Source: Arthrobacter sp. B1I2 (GTDB lineage: Bacteria; Actinomycetota; Actinomycetes; Actinomycetales; Micrococcaceae). Taken from it: a stretch of 64,000 nt of DNA. Positions 17,964 through 25,855 of the stretch are shown here, piece after piece; the stretch's first letter is position 1, and every line of letters starts with the position of its first letter. Under the pieces are notes generated by a model. It did not search any database and had not been told where the DNA came from. It saw only the letters and a list, made by a program, of their open reading frames with translations. Location: contig NZ_JAUSYC010000001.1 of the NCBI RefSeq assembly GCF_030816485.1, positions 4,030,001-4,094,000 on the forward strand, in the 5' to 3' direction. The position numbers were made by a program, and so were the translations under genes.

Positions 17964-19289
17964 TCATCCCTTGACGTACGGGATGCCGCTGGCGGCGGGC
18001 CCCCTTGACCTGCCCACCAGGCCGGCGACGGCGAGGACGGTCACCAGGTAGGGCAGCATGGCCATGAACTGGCTGGGCACGGGGGTGCCGATGATGGTCA
18101 CGATGCTCTGCAGGTTGTCCGCGAACCCGAACAGGAGTGCCGCGAAGAAGGCGCCCACCGGGTTCCAGCGGCCGAAGATGAGGGCGGCCAGGGCGATGAA
18201 CCCGCGGCCACCGGAAATCTCCTTCGTGAAGCTGTCGATGGCCACCAGGGTGAAGAAGGAGCCGCCAATGCCGGCAATGGCACCACCCAGGGTCACGTTC
18301 CAGAACCGGGTGGCGTTGACGTTGATGCCCAGGGTGTCCGCCGCCTGCGGGTGCTCCCCCACCGCGCGGACGCGCAGGCCCCACCTGGTCTTGAAGAGGC
18401 CCACCCAGACCACCGCAACGGCCACATACATGAGGTATCCCACCAGCGACTGCCGGAACAGGATGGGCCCGATGATCGGGATGCTGGAGAGGACTGGAAT
18501 GTCGATGACGTCCAGGCCGGGCGGCGAGTTGAACTGGGCTTTGTTGGCCTGCATCACGGTGCTGAACAGGAAGCCCGTCACGCCGGAGACCAGCACGTTC
18601 AGGACGACGCCGACAATGATCTGGTTCACCAGGTACTTGATGCTGAACAGTGCCAGGACCATGGAAACGACTGCGCCGGCAACGGCCGCCGCCAGCAGCC
18701 CGATGAAGGCGTTGTGGGTCATGCTGGCGACGATGGCTGCGGTGAACGCCCCGCCCAGGAGCTGACCCTCAATGGCGATGTTGACCACTCCCACGCGCTC
18801 GCACAGGACGCCGGACAGTGAACCGAACACGAGCGGGACGGCCAGGGTGACGGAGCCGGCGATGAGGCCAGCCAGGGAGATGGTGGGGGTACGGGCTCCC
18901 CCCACCACCCAGATCAGGAACGCTGCCACGAACAGGACGATGAAGGTGACGGGCAGCCAACCGGGAGCCGGCTGGCTCTTTGTCTTCAGGTAGACGGCGT
19001 ACCCTGCCAATGCCACGAGGAGCACCGACAATACGATGCCGCCTGCAAAGGCATTGATTTCCAGTGCGGGCAGCTGGAAGAAGTCGCCCCCGGTGGAGAT
19101 GCCGAAGCTGGCCGTCTGGCCGGGCGCCAGGAATCCGAAGAACACCAGGGAGACCAGGGCGAAAACGGTGAGCAGGATGGGAGTCTTCCAGCTGACCGGC
19201 TTGGCGGAAAGGGCTGAGGAGGGAGCGTCTGCCTTGGGCCCCCCGGGCTGGGGATTGCCGGGCCTGGACGATGAAACTGTTGTGCTCAT
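17964..19289 (-). CDS. Nucleoside ABC transporter permease (BmpA-type system), second permease
   Basis: Membrane subunit of a nucleoside/simple-sugar importer (BPD_transp_2 family), 441 aa. An extended N-terminal part with extra helices precedes the core segment PLVFGSLSGVLCERVGVVNI followed by AIEGQLLGGAF; KTRWGLRVRAVGEHPQAADT is the coupling loop. The ATG at 19289 overlaps the stop of the other permease as ATGA. Linkage to cdd and deoA supports nucleosides as substrate. Confidence 0.92.
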   Translation of the reverse strand: MSTTVSSSRPGNPQPGGPKADAPSSALSAKPVSWKTPILLTVFALVSLVFFGFLAPGQTASFGISTGGDFFQLPALEINAFAGGIVLSVLLVALAGYAVYLKTKSQPAPGWLPVTFIVLFVAAFLIWVVGGARTPTISLAGLIAGSVTLAVPLVFGSLSGVLCERVGVVNIAIEGQLLGGAFTAAIVASMTHNAFIGLLAAAVAGAVVSMVLALFSIKYLVNQIIVGVVLNVLVSGVTGFLFSTVMQANKAQFNSPPGLDVIDIPVLSSIPIIGPILFRQSLVGYLMYVAVAVVWVGLFKTRWGLRVRAVGEHPQAADTLGINVNATRFWNVTLGGAIAGIGGSFFTLVAIDSFTKEISGGRGFIALAALIFGRWNPVGAFFAALLFGFADNLQSIVTIIGTPVPSQFMAMLPYLVTVLAVAGLVGRSRGPAASGIPYVKG

Positions 19290-20668
19290 GCGGCACCTCC
19301 GGTAGTGGCTGCCTGCCCGGACTTGGTTGCTCGCGCGGGCTTCCTGCGCCGCGGGTTCAGTCCGAAGACGGCCCGGACCAGCGGCGGCGCCGCGATGAAA
19401 AGGACAATCAGGGACTGGACCACCAGGACGATGTCGATGGGGGTGCCGGTCTGGATCTGCATCTGGACCGCTCCGGCGCGGAAGGCGCCAAACAGCAGGC
19501 CGGCAGCAAAGGTGCCCCACGGCGTCGAACGTCCCAGCAAGGCGACCGTGATGGCGTCAAAGCCGTAGGTGGCGGCGACACCGTCCGTGAGTACCTTCTC
19601 CGTGCCGGCCACCTGGGCCACGCCGGACATGCCGGCGAGCCCGCCGGCGATCGCCATGACCAGGATGGTGGAGCGGGAGACGTTGATGCCGGCGGTTTGC
19701 GCCGCTTTGGGGTTGGCGCCCACCGCCCGGAATTCGAAGCCCACTGTGGACCGGTTGAGGAGCCACCACACCAGGACGGTGGCGCCGATCGCCAGGATGA
19801 AGCCCAGGTGCAGCCGGTACTGGGTGCCCAGGATCCGCGGGTATACGGCGCTGGGATCCAGGATGGGCGAAATGGGGTTTGACTCCCCCGGCCGCTGGAA
19901 CGCCGGAGTGTTCAGCAGGTAGCGCAGGAAGTACAGCGCGATGTAGTTGAACATGATGGTCAGGATGACTTCGTGGGCTCCGGTGCGGGCCTTGAGCAGG
20001 CCGGCGAGACCGCCCCAGAGGGCACCGCCAACGACGCCGGCCACCAGGACCAGCAGCAGGTGCAGGCCGAACGGCAGGTGCAGGGCGAACCCCGCCCAGG
20101 CCGCCAGGATGCCGGCCACGATGATCTGGCCCTGCGCGCCGATGTTGAAGAGCCCAGCCCGGAATGCCAAGGCCACGCCCAGGCCGGCCGTGATGAGCGG
20201 TGTGGCGATAGTCAGGGTTTCCATGAAGGGGGCAAACTGTGCGGCCAGCCCGTTGCCGCGGGGGTTGAACACCGAGCCCTGGAACAGCGCGATGTAGGAG
20301 CGGGTGGCGGCATTCCACACGGCCACCAGCATGTCGGTGGGCCGGGCGAAGAAGTAGCCGGCGGTGGTGGCCACCTGCTTGTCGGTGCTTGCGATGAGCA
20401 GGCCGCCGATGATCAGCGCCAGCAGCACCGCAAGCACGGAGACCATGCCGCTCCCGGTGAAGATCCGGCGCAGCACGGTGTCGGAGCCGCCGGGCAGCCG
20501 GCCGCTTTGCGCCGTGGCCGGAACAGCCGAGGGCTGCATGGCGCCGCCGGCGGTATCGACGGCCACCACTGCGGCGGTGTCCTGTGCACCCGGGCCGTCC
20601 TGGCCGCCGGGAGCCGCAGCGGCGTGCTTATCGTCTTCGGCGTGTTTGGGGGAAGGCTGGTCAGGCAT
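19286..20668 (-). CDS. Nucleoside ABC transporter permease (BmpA-type system), first permease
   Basis: Partner permease, 460 aa. About 60 residues of low-complexity Ala/Gly/Pro precede the first helix. The core contains AFRAGLFNIGAQGQIIVAGI, the family motif, and NRSTVGFEFRAVGANPKAAQ as coupling loop. The ATG at 20668 overlaps the ATPase stop by 8 bases. Start choice matters little to the call: an in-frame region upstream to 20728 lies inside the ATPase gene and is rejected. Confidence 0.92.
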   Translation of the reverse strand: MPDQPSPKHAEDDKHAAAAPGGQDGPGAQDTAAVVAVDTAGGAMQPSAVPATAQSGRLPGGSDTVLRRIFTGSGMVSVLAVLLALIIGGLLIASTDKQVATTAGYFFARPTDMLVAVWNAATRSYIALFQGSVFNPRGNGLAAQFAPFMETLTIATPLITAGLGVALAFRAGLFNIGAQGQIIVAGILAAWAGFALHLPFGLHLLLVLVAGVVGGALWGGLAGLLKARTGAHEVILTIMFNYIALYFLRYLLNTPAFQRPGESNPISPILDPSAVYPRILGTQYRLHLGFILAIGATVLVWWLLNRSTVGFEFRAVGANPKAAQTAGINVSRSTILVMAIAGGLAGMSGVAQVAGTEKVLTDGVAATYGFDAITVALLGRSTPWGTFAAGLLFGAFRAGAVQMQIQTGTPIDIVLVVQSLIVLFIAAPPLVRAVFGLNPRRRKPARATKSGQAATTGGAA

Positions 20669-22232
20669 GGTCGGCTCCCTCTGCGTTGGAGGTGGCGGCC
20701 GGGATGCCGGCCTGCGGAGTTTCTGCATGTTCTTCCGCCGGGATGCCTGCCATCATGAGGCCCAGGACGTCCCGGCTGGTTCCGGCGGGGACAGTCCCCA
20801 CCAGCTTGCCCTTGTAGAGCACTGCGATGCGGTCGGCCAGCTCCATTACTTCGTCGAGCTCTGTGGAAATGATCATCACGGGTGTCCCCTGGTCACGCTC
20901 GGCCACAATTCGCCGGTGCAGGAACTCGATGGATCCGACATCCACACCGCGGGTGGGCTGGGAGGCGATGAAGAGGCGGAGGGGGCGGGAAAGTTCGCGG
21001 GCCATCACGAGCTTTTGCTGGTTGCCGCCGGACAGGGTTCCGGCGGCGGCAGCCGCAGACGGCGTGCGGACGTCGAATTCGCCGATGCGTGCCTCGGCGT
21101 TCTCCATGATTTTGGCCGGGCTCATGCTGATCCCCTTGGCGAAGGGCGGCTTGTCGTAAAGGTCCAGGATCAGGTTCTCCGCCACCGAGAAGGTGCCGAC
21201 CAGCCCGTCCACCTTGCGGTCCTCGGGTACGAACCCGACGCCGGCCTCCAGGACTTCCTTGACCGACCTGCCCACAAGTTCCTTGCCGTCCAGGACGATG
21301 GAGCCGGCGACCCGCTCCTGCAGGCCCAGGATGGCCTCGGTAAGTTCGGTCTGCCCGTTGCCTTGGACGCCGGCGATGGCCAGGATCTCTCCGCGCCTGA
21401 TGTGGAAGCTGAGGTGGTCCACCACGTGCTGGCCGTTGGGCGCGATGACGGTGAGGTCGCGGACTTCGAAGGTGCTTTCCTTGGGCTGGGCCGGGGCCTT
21501 GTCGAGGTTCAGGCTCACGGCGCGCCCCACCATCATCGAGGCAAGCTCGGTGGTGGATGCGGCCGGATCGGCAGTGCCCACCACCTTCCCCCGCCGGATC
21601 ACGGTGATGGTGTCCGAGACTTCCTTGACCTCACGCAGCTTGTGCGAAATGAAGACGATGGATGTACCACGCGACTTGAGCTGGCGCATGATGTCCAGCA
21701 GCTCATCGGTTTCCTGGGGCGTCAGCACGGCCGTGGGCTCGTCCAGGATCAGGACCTTGGCATTGCGGACCAGCGCCTTGATGATTTCCACCCGCTGCTG
21801 CACGCCCACCGGGAGGTCCTCCACGAGGGCGTCGGGGTCCACGTCGAAGCCGTACTGGTCGGAGATCTCCTTGATGCGCTGCCTCGTCTGGTCCAGGTTG
21901 AGGAACCCGGCCGCCTTGGTGGGTTCGGCGCCCAGCGCCACGTTCTCGGCCACAGTGAAGACCGGTACCAGCATGAAGTGCTGGTGCACCATTCCGATCC
22001 CTGCCGCCATGGCGTCGCCCGGACCGCGGAAAGTGACCGGCTTGTCATCGACGAGGATTTCGCCTTCGGAGGGCTCGTACAGCCCGTAGAGCACATTCAT
22101 CAGGGTGGATTTGCCCGCCCCGTTCTCACCGAGGAGGCAATGGATCTGTCCCGGCTCAACCACCACGTCAATGTGGTCGTTGGCCAGCAGCGTGCCAAAA
22201 CGTTTGGTGATCCCTCTGAGCTCAAGTTTCAA
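20661..22232 (-). CDS. Nucleoside ABC transporter ATPase with two ABC domains
   Basis: Tandem-domain ATPase for the BmpA-type importer, 523 aa. Domain 1 has [24 protein letters not shown] (non-standard signature) and [14 protein letters not shown]. Domain 2 has the degenerate Walker A AGVQGNGQTELTEAI, canonical [16 protein letters not shown] and QPTRGVDVG. The TTG at 22232 is chosen because homologues begin with the same MKLELRGITKRFG; a GTG at 22292 would add twenty unconserved residues. A terminator separates it from bmpA. Confidence 0.93.
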   Translation of the reverse strand: MKLELRGITKRFGTLLANDHIDVVVEPGQIHCLLGENGAGKSTLMNVLYGLYEPSEGEILVDDKPVTFRGPGDAMAAGIGMVHQHFMLVPVFTVAENVALGAEPTKAAGFLNLDQTRQRIKEISDQYGFDVDPDALVEDLPVGVQQRVEIIKALVRNAKVLILDEPTAVLTPQETDELLDIMRQLKSRGTSIVFISHKLREVKEVSDTITVIRRGKVVGTADPAASTTELASMMVGRAVSLNLDKAPAQPKESTFEVRDLTVIAPNGQHVVDHLSFHIRRGEILAIAGVQGNGQTELTEAILGLQERVAGSIVLDGKELVGRSVKEVLEAGVGFVPEDRKVDGLVGTFSVAENLILDLYDKPPFAKGISMSPAKIMENAEARIGEFDVRTPSAAAAAGTLSGGNQQKLVMARELSRPLRLFIASQPTRGVDVGSIEFLHRRIVAERDQGTPVMIISTELDEVMELADRIAVLYKGKLVGTVPAGTSRDVLGLMMAGIPAEEHAETPQAGIPAATSNAEGADHA

Positions 22233-22350
22233 AACTCTGACCAATCTCGAAGCGTCCAGTGGTCGACCGGACGGGATATATGGCTGCAGCACCAGCCTAG
22301 TGTGTGCAGCACCGGGAGGAACCGGCCGCGCGCGGTAAACGTTCGGCCAG

Positions 22351-22398
22351 CAAAAAGCGCCACCGGCCGGCCAGTGGTGACGGACCGGCGGTGGCGCT
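22351..22398 (-). terminator. Intrinsic terminator between bmpA and the transporter operon
   Basis: A 10-bp stem AGCGCCACCG (22356-22365) with CGGTGGCGCT (22389-22398), internal GC-rich pairing, and on the minus strand a TTTTT run at 22355-22351. It lies 13 bases past the bmpA stop and 119 bases before the ATPase start on the same strand. Confidence 0.85.
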
Positions 22399-22410
22399 TC
22401 CTGTGGTGGA

Positions 22411-23520
22411 TCAGGCCTTGGGGCTCGCTGGGGACTCGACCTTCAGCTTGCCGTCGATGATGTCCTTCTTGATCTTCTCGAGGTCGGACTTCAGCTCCGC
22501 GGGAACCTGGGAATCGAGGTCGTGGAAGGGCGCCAGCTGCACGCCGTCGTTGGCAAGCGTGCCCACGTACGGGGTGTTGCTGAACTTGCCGTTCTTGTCC
22601 TCGGAGACAATCGTCTCCACGGCCTCGCCCATCTGCTTCATGACGGAGGAGAGCATGATGTCCTTGTAATCAGGCGCGGTGAGGTAGCCATCGGAGTCAA
22701 CCCAGATCAGCTTGACGTCCTTGCCGGCAGCCTTGGCCTCGTCGAGCGCGGCTCCGGCGCCCTTGCCCACCGGACCCGCAACAGGCATGACGATGTCCGC
22801 GCCCTGGTCCAGGAAGTTCTTGGTCAGCTGCTTGCCCACGTCCTGCTTTTCGAAGTCGCCTGTGAAGCTGCCGTCCTGGGCATCCTTGTTCCAGCCGAGC
22901 AGCTTGACGTTCTTGCCCTTCTGCTGGTTGTAGTACTTCACGCCGTCGGCGTAGCCGTCCATGAAGATGGTCACGGTGGGGATCTTGATGCCGCCGAAGG
23001 TGGCCACGGTTCCGGTCTTGGTGGTTCCTGCGGCCAGGTAGCCGGCGAGGAACGCGGCCTGTGCGGTGTCGTAGATGATGGGCTTGACGTTGCTGATGGG
23101 CTGGTCGTAGCCGAAGTCGATGATGGCGAAGTGCTTGTCCGGGTTGGCGGTGGCCTGCGCCTTGGTGGCGTCGCCGAGCAGGAAGCCGACGGTTATGGTC
23201 AGGTTGCAGCTGGCCGTGACCATGGCCCGCAGGTTGGGTTCGAAGTCGTTGTTGGTCTTCGACTCGATCTGGTTGACCTTGATGCCAAGGTCCTTCTCGG
23301 TCTTCTTCAGGCCCTCGTAGGAGGACTGGTTGAAGGACTGGTCATCGAATCCTCCGGAGTCCGAGACGATGCAGCCCGTGTAGTCGCTGGCACCTGCGGA
23401 TGCGGTGCTGCCGGCTTCGGGGGCTGCACCGCAGGCGGTGAGCACAAGCGCGGACGCACCGAGGGTGGCCACACCGGCCATTGAACCGCGCTTGAAGCTG
23501 GCACGCAGTGATTTCTTCAA
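22411..23520 (-). CDS. BmpA/Med family nucleoside-binding lipoprotein
   Basis: Extracytoplasmic receptor of the nucleoside importer, 369 aa. The signal peptide ends with LVLTAC (lipidated Cys30). Family motifs are DSGGFDDQSFNQSSYEGL, AIIDFGYDQPISNVKPI and IKIPTVTIFMDGYADGVKYY. BmpA proteins bind purine or pyrimidine nucleosides; the exact ligand is not evident. It sits upstream of the ATPase-permease-permease-cdd-deoA run, separated by a terminator that would raise its level over the rest. Confidence 0.93.
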   Translation of the reverse strand: MKKSLRASFKRGSMAGVATLGASALVLTACGAAPEAGSTASAGASDYTGCIVSDSGGFDDQSFNQSSYEGLKKTEKDLGIKVNQIESKTNNDFEPNLRAMVTASCNLTITVGFLLGDATKAQATANPDKHFAIIDFGYDQPISNVKPIIYDTAQAAFLAGYLAAGTTKTGTVATFGGIKIPTVTIFMDGYADGVKYYNQQKGKNVKLLGWNKDAQDGSFTGDFEKQDVGKQLTKNFLDQGADIVMPVAGPVGKGAGAALDEAKAAGKDVKLIWVDSDGYLTAPDYKDIMLSSVMKQMGEAVETIVSEDKNGKFSNTPYVGTLANDGVQLAPFHDLDSQVPAELKSDLEKIKKDIIDGKLKVESPASPKA

Positions 23521-23717
23521 TTTTCCTCCAGGGATGATGCGAGTGGCGCTACGGGCTGGAATTCAATGAGTGTCCGTTTCGGCGCTGAAATTCTGTTTTC
23601 ACTGAAGGCACGCAGCACTGCGCCGGAGCGCACTGATGGCACTTACTTTAGTGTCCTGCGCCACGTCCCCATAGCACGGCAGGAGCGCATCCGGGAGATT
23701 GTTTACAAGTTGTTACC

Positions 23718-23758
23718 AAGCAGTAGGGGCACCGCGGAATGCGGTGCCCCTACTGCTT
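23718..23758. terminator. Perfect 18-bp hairpin after the oxidoreductase gene
   Basis: Arms at 23718-23735 and 23741-23758 are perfectly complementary (starting AAGCAGTAGGGG) around the loop GGAAT. It lies 18 bases past the stop of the minus-strand oxidoreductase and upstream of bmpA on the same strand. No T-run follows on the minus strand. It may act as a terminator isolating bmpA from the ohr operon. Confidence 0.65.
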
Positions 23759-23775
23759 GCGTGTGTTTGTGGCGG

Positions 23776-24792
23776 CTACAGCCGGACCAGCATTTTGCCG
23801 GTGTTTGCACCGTCCAGAAGATCCATGAACGCCTGCGGCGCGTTCTCCAGTCCGTCCACGATCGTCTCGTCGTAGCGAACGGTCCCGTCGGAAAGCCAGC
23901 CGCCCATCTTCTCCGCGAACTCTGCCGCGTGCTGCCGCTGGCCGCCCACCAGGAACCCGCGGAGGGTGAGCTGCTTGCCGATGGCCAGCATGAGGTTGTG
24001 GGGTGCGGGAGTGGGTTCGGTGGAGTTGTATTGCGCGATGGCACCGCACATGGCCACCCGGCCGCCCACATTGAGGACCGCCAGGGCTGCTTCGAGGTGT
24101 TCGCCGCCCACGTTGTCGAAGTAGACGTCAATGCCGGCCGGGCCGGCTGCCTTCTCCAATTGCTCGAGAACGGGACCATCGTGGTAGTCGAAGGCGGCGT
24201 CAAAGCCGAGTTCCAGGAGCCGGGCCACCTTGGCGGGCGAGCCGGCCGAGCCGATCACCCGCGAGGCGCCCATGGCCTTGGCGATCTGTCCCACCAGGGA
24301 GCCCACCGCACCGGCCGCACCCGAAACGAACACGGCGTCCCCCGGCTTGAATTCGGCAACCTTCAACAGGCCTGTATACGCCGTCAGCCCGGTCATGCCC
24401 AGGGCGCCGAGGAAAGCGGACGCCGGTGCCAGGTCCGTGCGTGCCGGGGTGGCAGCAGCGCCGTCCACCACCGCATACTCCCGCCAGCCGAGGGAATGCA
24501 CGACGACGTCGCCCTCCTTGTGTGCGGCCGAACGGGACGCTACCACCTCACCCACGGCGCCGCCGTCGAGCGCCTTGCCCACGGCGAAGGGGGCGGAGTA
24601 GGACTTGACGTCGTTCATCCTCCCCCGCATGTAGGGGTCCACAGACATGAAGAGGTTCCGTACCAGGATCTGGCCGTCTTCGAGCGCGGGCAGCGGGGAC
24701 TCGGCAAGTTCGAAGTTGTCGCTGGAAGGGCGGCCCACGGGGCGGGAGGCCAGCCGGATTTCACGGGTGGTGGTTGCAAGGGCTGTGCTCAT
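23776..24792 (-). CDS. NADP-dependent MDR-family oxidoreductase (CurA/leukotriene B4 dehydrogenase-like)
   Basis: Zinc-free medium-chain reductase that probably reduces alpha,beta-unsaturated carbonyls with NADPH; 338 aa. Nucleotide site VFVSGAAGAVGSLVGQIAK near residue 148, FDAAFDYHDG, YFDNVGGEHLEAAL and RGFLVGGQRQ match the PTGR/CurA group; MSVDPYMRGRMND is a hallmark. No zinc-binding Cys cluster is present. The ATG overlaps the ohr stop as ATGA, placing it in the OhrR regulon, where it could detoxify lipid-peroxide aldehydes (inference). Confidence 0.88.
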   Translation of the reverse strand: MSTALATTTREIRLASRPVGRPSSDNFELAESPLPALEDGQILVRNLFMSVDPYMRGRMNDVKSYSAPFAVGKALDGGAVGEVVASRSAAHKEGDVVVHSLGWREYAVVDGAAATPARTDLAPASAFLGALGMTGLTAYTGLLKVAEFKPGDAVFVSGAAGAVGSLVGQIAKAMGASRVIGSAGSPAKVARLLELGFDAAFDYHDGPVLEQLEKAAGPAGIDVYFDNVGGEHLEAALAVLNVGGRVAMCGAIAQYNSTEPTPAPHNLMLAIGKQLTLRGFLVGGQRQHAAEFAEKMGGWLSDGTVRYDETIVDGLENAPQAFMDLLDGANTGKMLVRL

Positions 24793-25220
24793 GCTGCGTA
24801 CTCCAGGATCTTGATGTCGACGTTGATGTTGCCGCGCGTGGCGTTCGAGTAGGGGCACACCTGGTGTGCCTTGGCCACCAGGTCTTCTGCCGTGGCGAGG
24901 TCCAGCGCCGGCAGGGCAATTTCCAGTTCGGCGGCCAGCCCGAACCCGGCTCCGCCGTCCAGCTGTCCCAGGTGGATTTTCGCTGCCACGGCAGAATCCG
25001 CCAGGTCGGCGCCTGCCTTGCGGCCAACCAGGCGCAGCGCGGAGTGGAAGCAGGCGGCATACCCGGCGGCGAACAGCTGTTCGGGGTTGGTGCCCTGGCC
25101 GCTGCCGCCCAGTTCGACCGGGCTGGCGAGGTCCACTGCCAGCCTGCCGTCGTTGCTGCGTGCAGCGCCGTCACGGCCTTCACCCGAGGCCAGCGCCTCG
25201 GCGGTGTAGAGAGTCTTCAC
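24789..25220 (-). CDS. ohr: Organic hydroperoxide resistance protein Ohr
   Basis: Thiol peroxidase of the OsmC/Ohr family that reduces organic hydroperoxides in the cytoplasm; 143 aa, typical length. The two reactive cysteines are in YAACFHSALR and HQVCPYSNATRGN; NPEQLFAAGY and GNINVDIKI are Ohr-specific. It is coupled upstream to ohrR (43-base gap) and downstream to the oxidoreductase. Confidence 0.95.
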   Translation of the reverse strand: MKTLYTAEALASGEGRDGAARSNDGRLAVDLASPVELGGSGQGTNPEQLFAAGYAACFHSALRLVGRKAGADLADSAVAAKIHLGQLDGGAGFGLAAELEIALPALDLATAEDLVAKAHQVCPYSNATRGNINVDIKILEYAA

Positions 25221-25262
25221 GATAGATATCCGTCCTGTAGGTGGATGGTGCAGTATGCGGGT

Positions 25263-25697
25263 TCAGATGGATTCATGCAGCGCGGCCGTGAGCTTGCCCA
25301 GGGTGGTCCGCAGTTGTTCAAGTTCGTCCAGGGAGAGCCCTGCGGCATCGGCCAGCCGCTGCGGGATGGCGCGGGCCGGGCCGCTGAGGTCCCGGCCCGC
25401 GGTCGTCAGATGGATAGCGACGCGGCGTTCATCCTCGCCGGACCGCCGCCGTTCCACGAGACCCAGGGCTTCCAGACGCTTGAGCAGCGGCGACAGGGTG
25501 CCTGAATCGAGGCCGAGTTCCCCGCCGAGTTCCTTCACGCCGCGGGGCTCGCTTTCCCACAGGACCAGCATCACCAGGTACTGCGGGTAGGTAAGCCCCA
25601 GTTCGTCCAGGACGGGCCGGTAGACGGCGGTGGCGGCACGGGACGCCGAGTACAGCGCAAAACATACTTGCCGGTCCAGGCGGGGTGCTTCGGTCAT
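25263..25697 (-). CDS. ohrR: MarR-family peroxide sensor OhrR
   Basis: Winged-helix repressor sensing organic hydroperoxides through a single N-terminal cysteine, 144 aa. Cys12 in DRQVCFALYSASRA is the sensor position; it is the only Cys, so this is a one-Cys OhrR. LTYPQYLVMLVLWE and GTLSPLLKRLEALGLVERRR form the DNA-binding region and wing. The ATG lies 7 bases past the TTAGGT box, so the mRNA may be leaderless. A palindromic operator lies in its promoter. Confidence 0.94.
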   Translation of the reverse strand: MTEAPRLDRQVCFALYSASRAATAVYRPVLDELGLTYPQYLVMLVLWESEPRGVKELGGELGLDSGTLSPLLKRLEALGLVERRRSGEDERRVAIHLTTAGRDLSGPARAIPQRLADAAGLSLDELEQLRTTLGKLTAALHESI

Positions 25698-25704
25698 GAA
25701 TCAA

Positions 25705-25732
25705 ACCTAACGCACAACTAAATTGTGCACAA
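25705..25732 (-). promoter_or_regulatory. ohrR promoter with OhrR-type operator
   Basis: On the minus strand TTGTGC (25732-25727), a 16-base spacer and TTAGGT (25710-25705) form the promoter. The inverted repeat GCACAA-N5-TTGTGC (25712-25728, core ACAACTAAATTGT) overlaps the -35 box and fills most of the spacer; it resembles known OhrR boxes with a central AATT. Binding here would block transcription of the whole ohrR-ohr-oxidoreductase operon. Confidence 0.75.
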
Positions 25733-25815
25733 CTTACTCAACATGGAGGACTCCCCGTTGTGCCGCCGTCGTAAACCACGACGGCGGCCGGCGCCATCCC
25801 GGGCCGGACCCCGCG

Positions 25816-25850
25816 GACGCCACAGACGCCACAGACGCCACAGACGCCAC
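25816..25850. repeat. 9-bp tandem repeat, four copies
   Basis: GACGCCACA is repeated three times exactly with a fourth copy missing its last base. It ends 6 bases before the amidohydrolase stop coordinate, in the space downstream of that gene. A slippage-prone minisatellite; no function is visible. Confidence 0.85.
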
Positions 25851-25855
25851 GAAGG

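Noticed and set aside
20364..22460. Open frame of 698 codons on the plus strand
   Set aside because: It lies opposite the nucleoside transporter ATPase and permease. Its sequence is low in hydrophobic order and has no recognisable motif; the minus-strand genes have full Walker and signature motifs.
25816..25850. Tandem repeat considered as a CRISPR array
   Set aside because: Units are 9 bases with no spacers, and there are no cas genes in the window.
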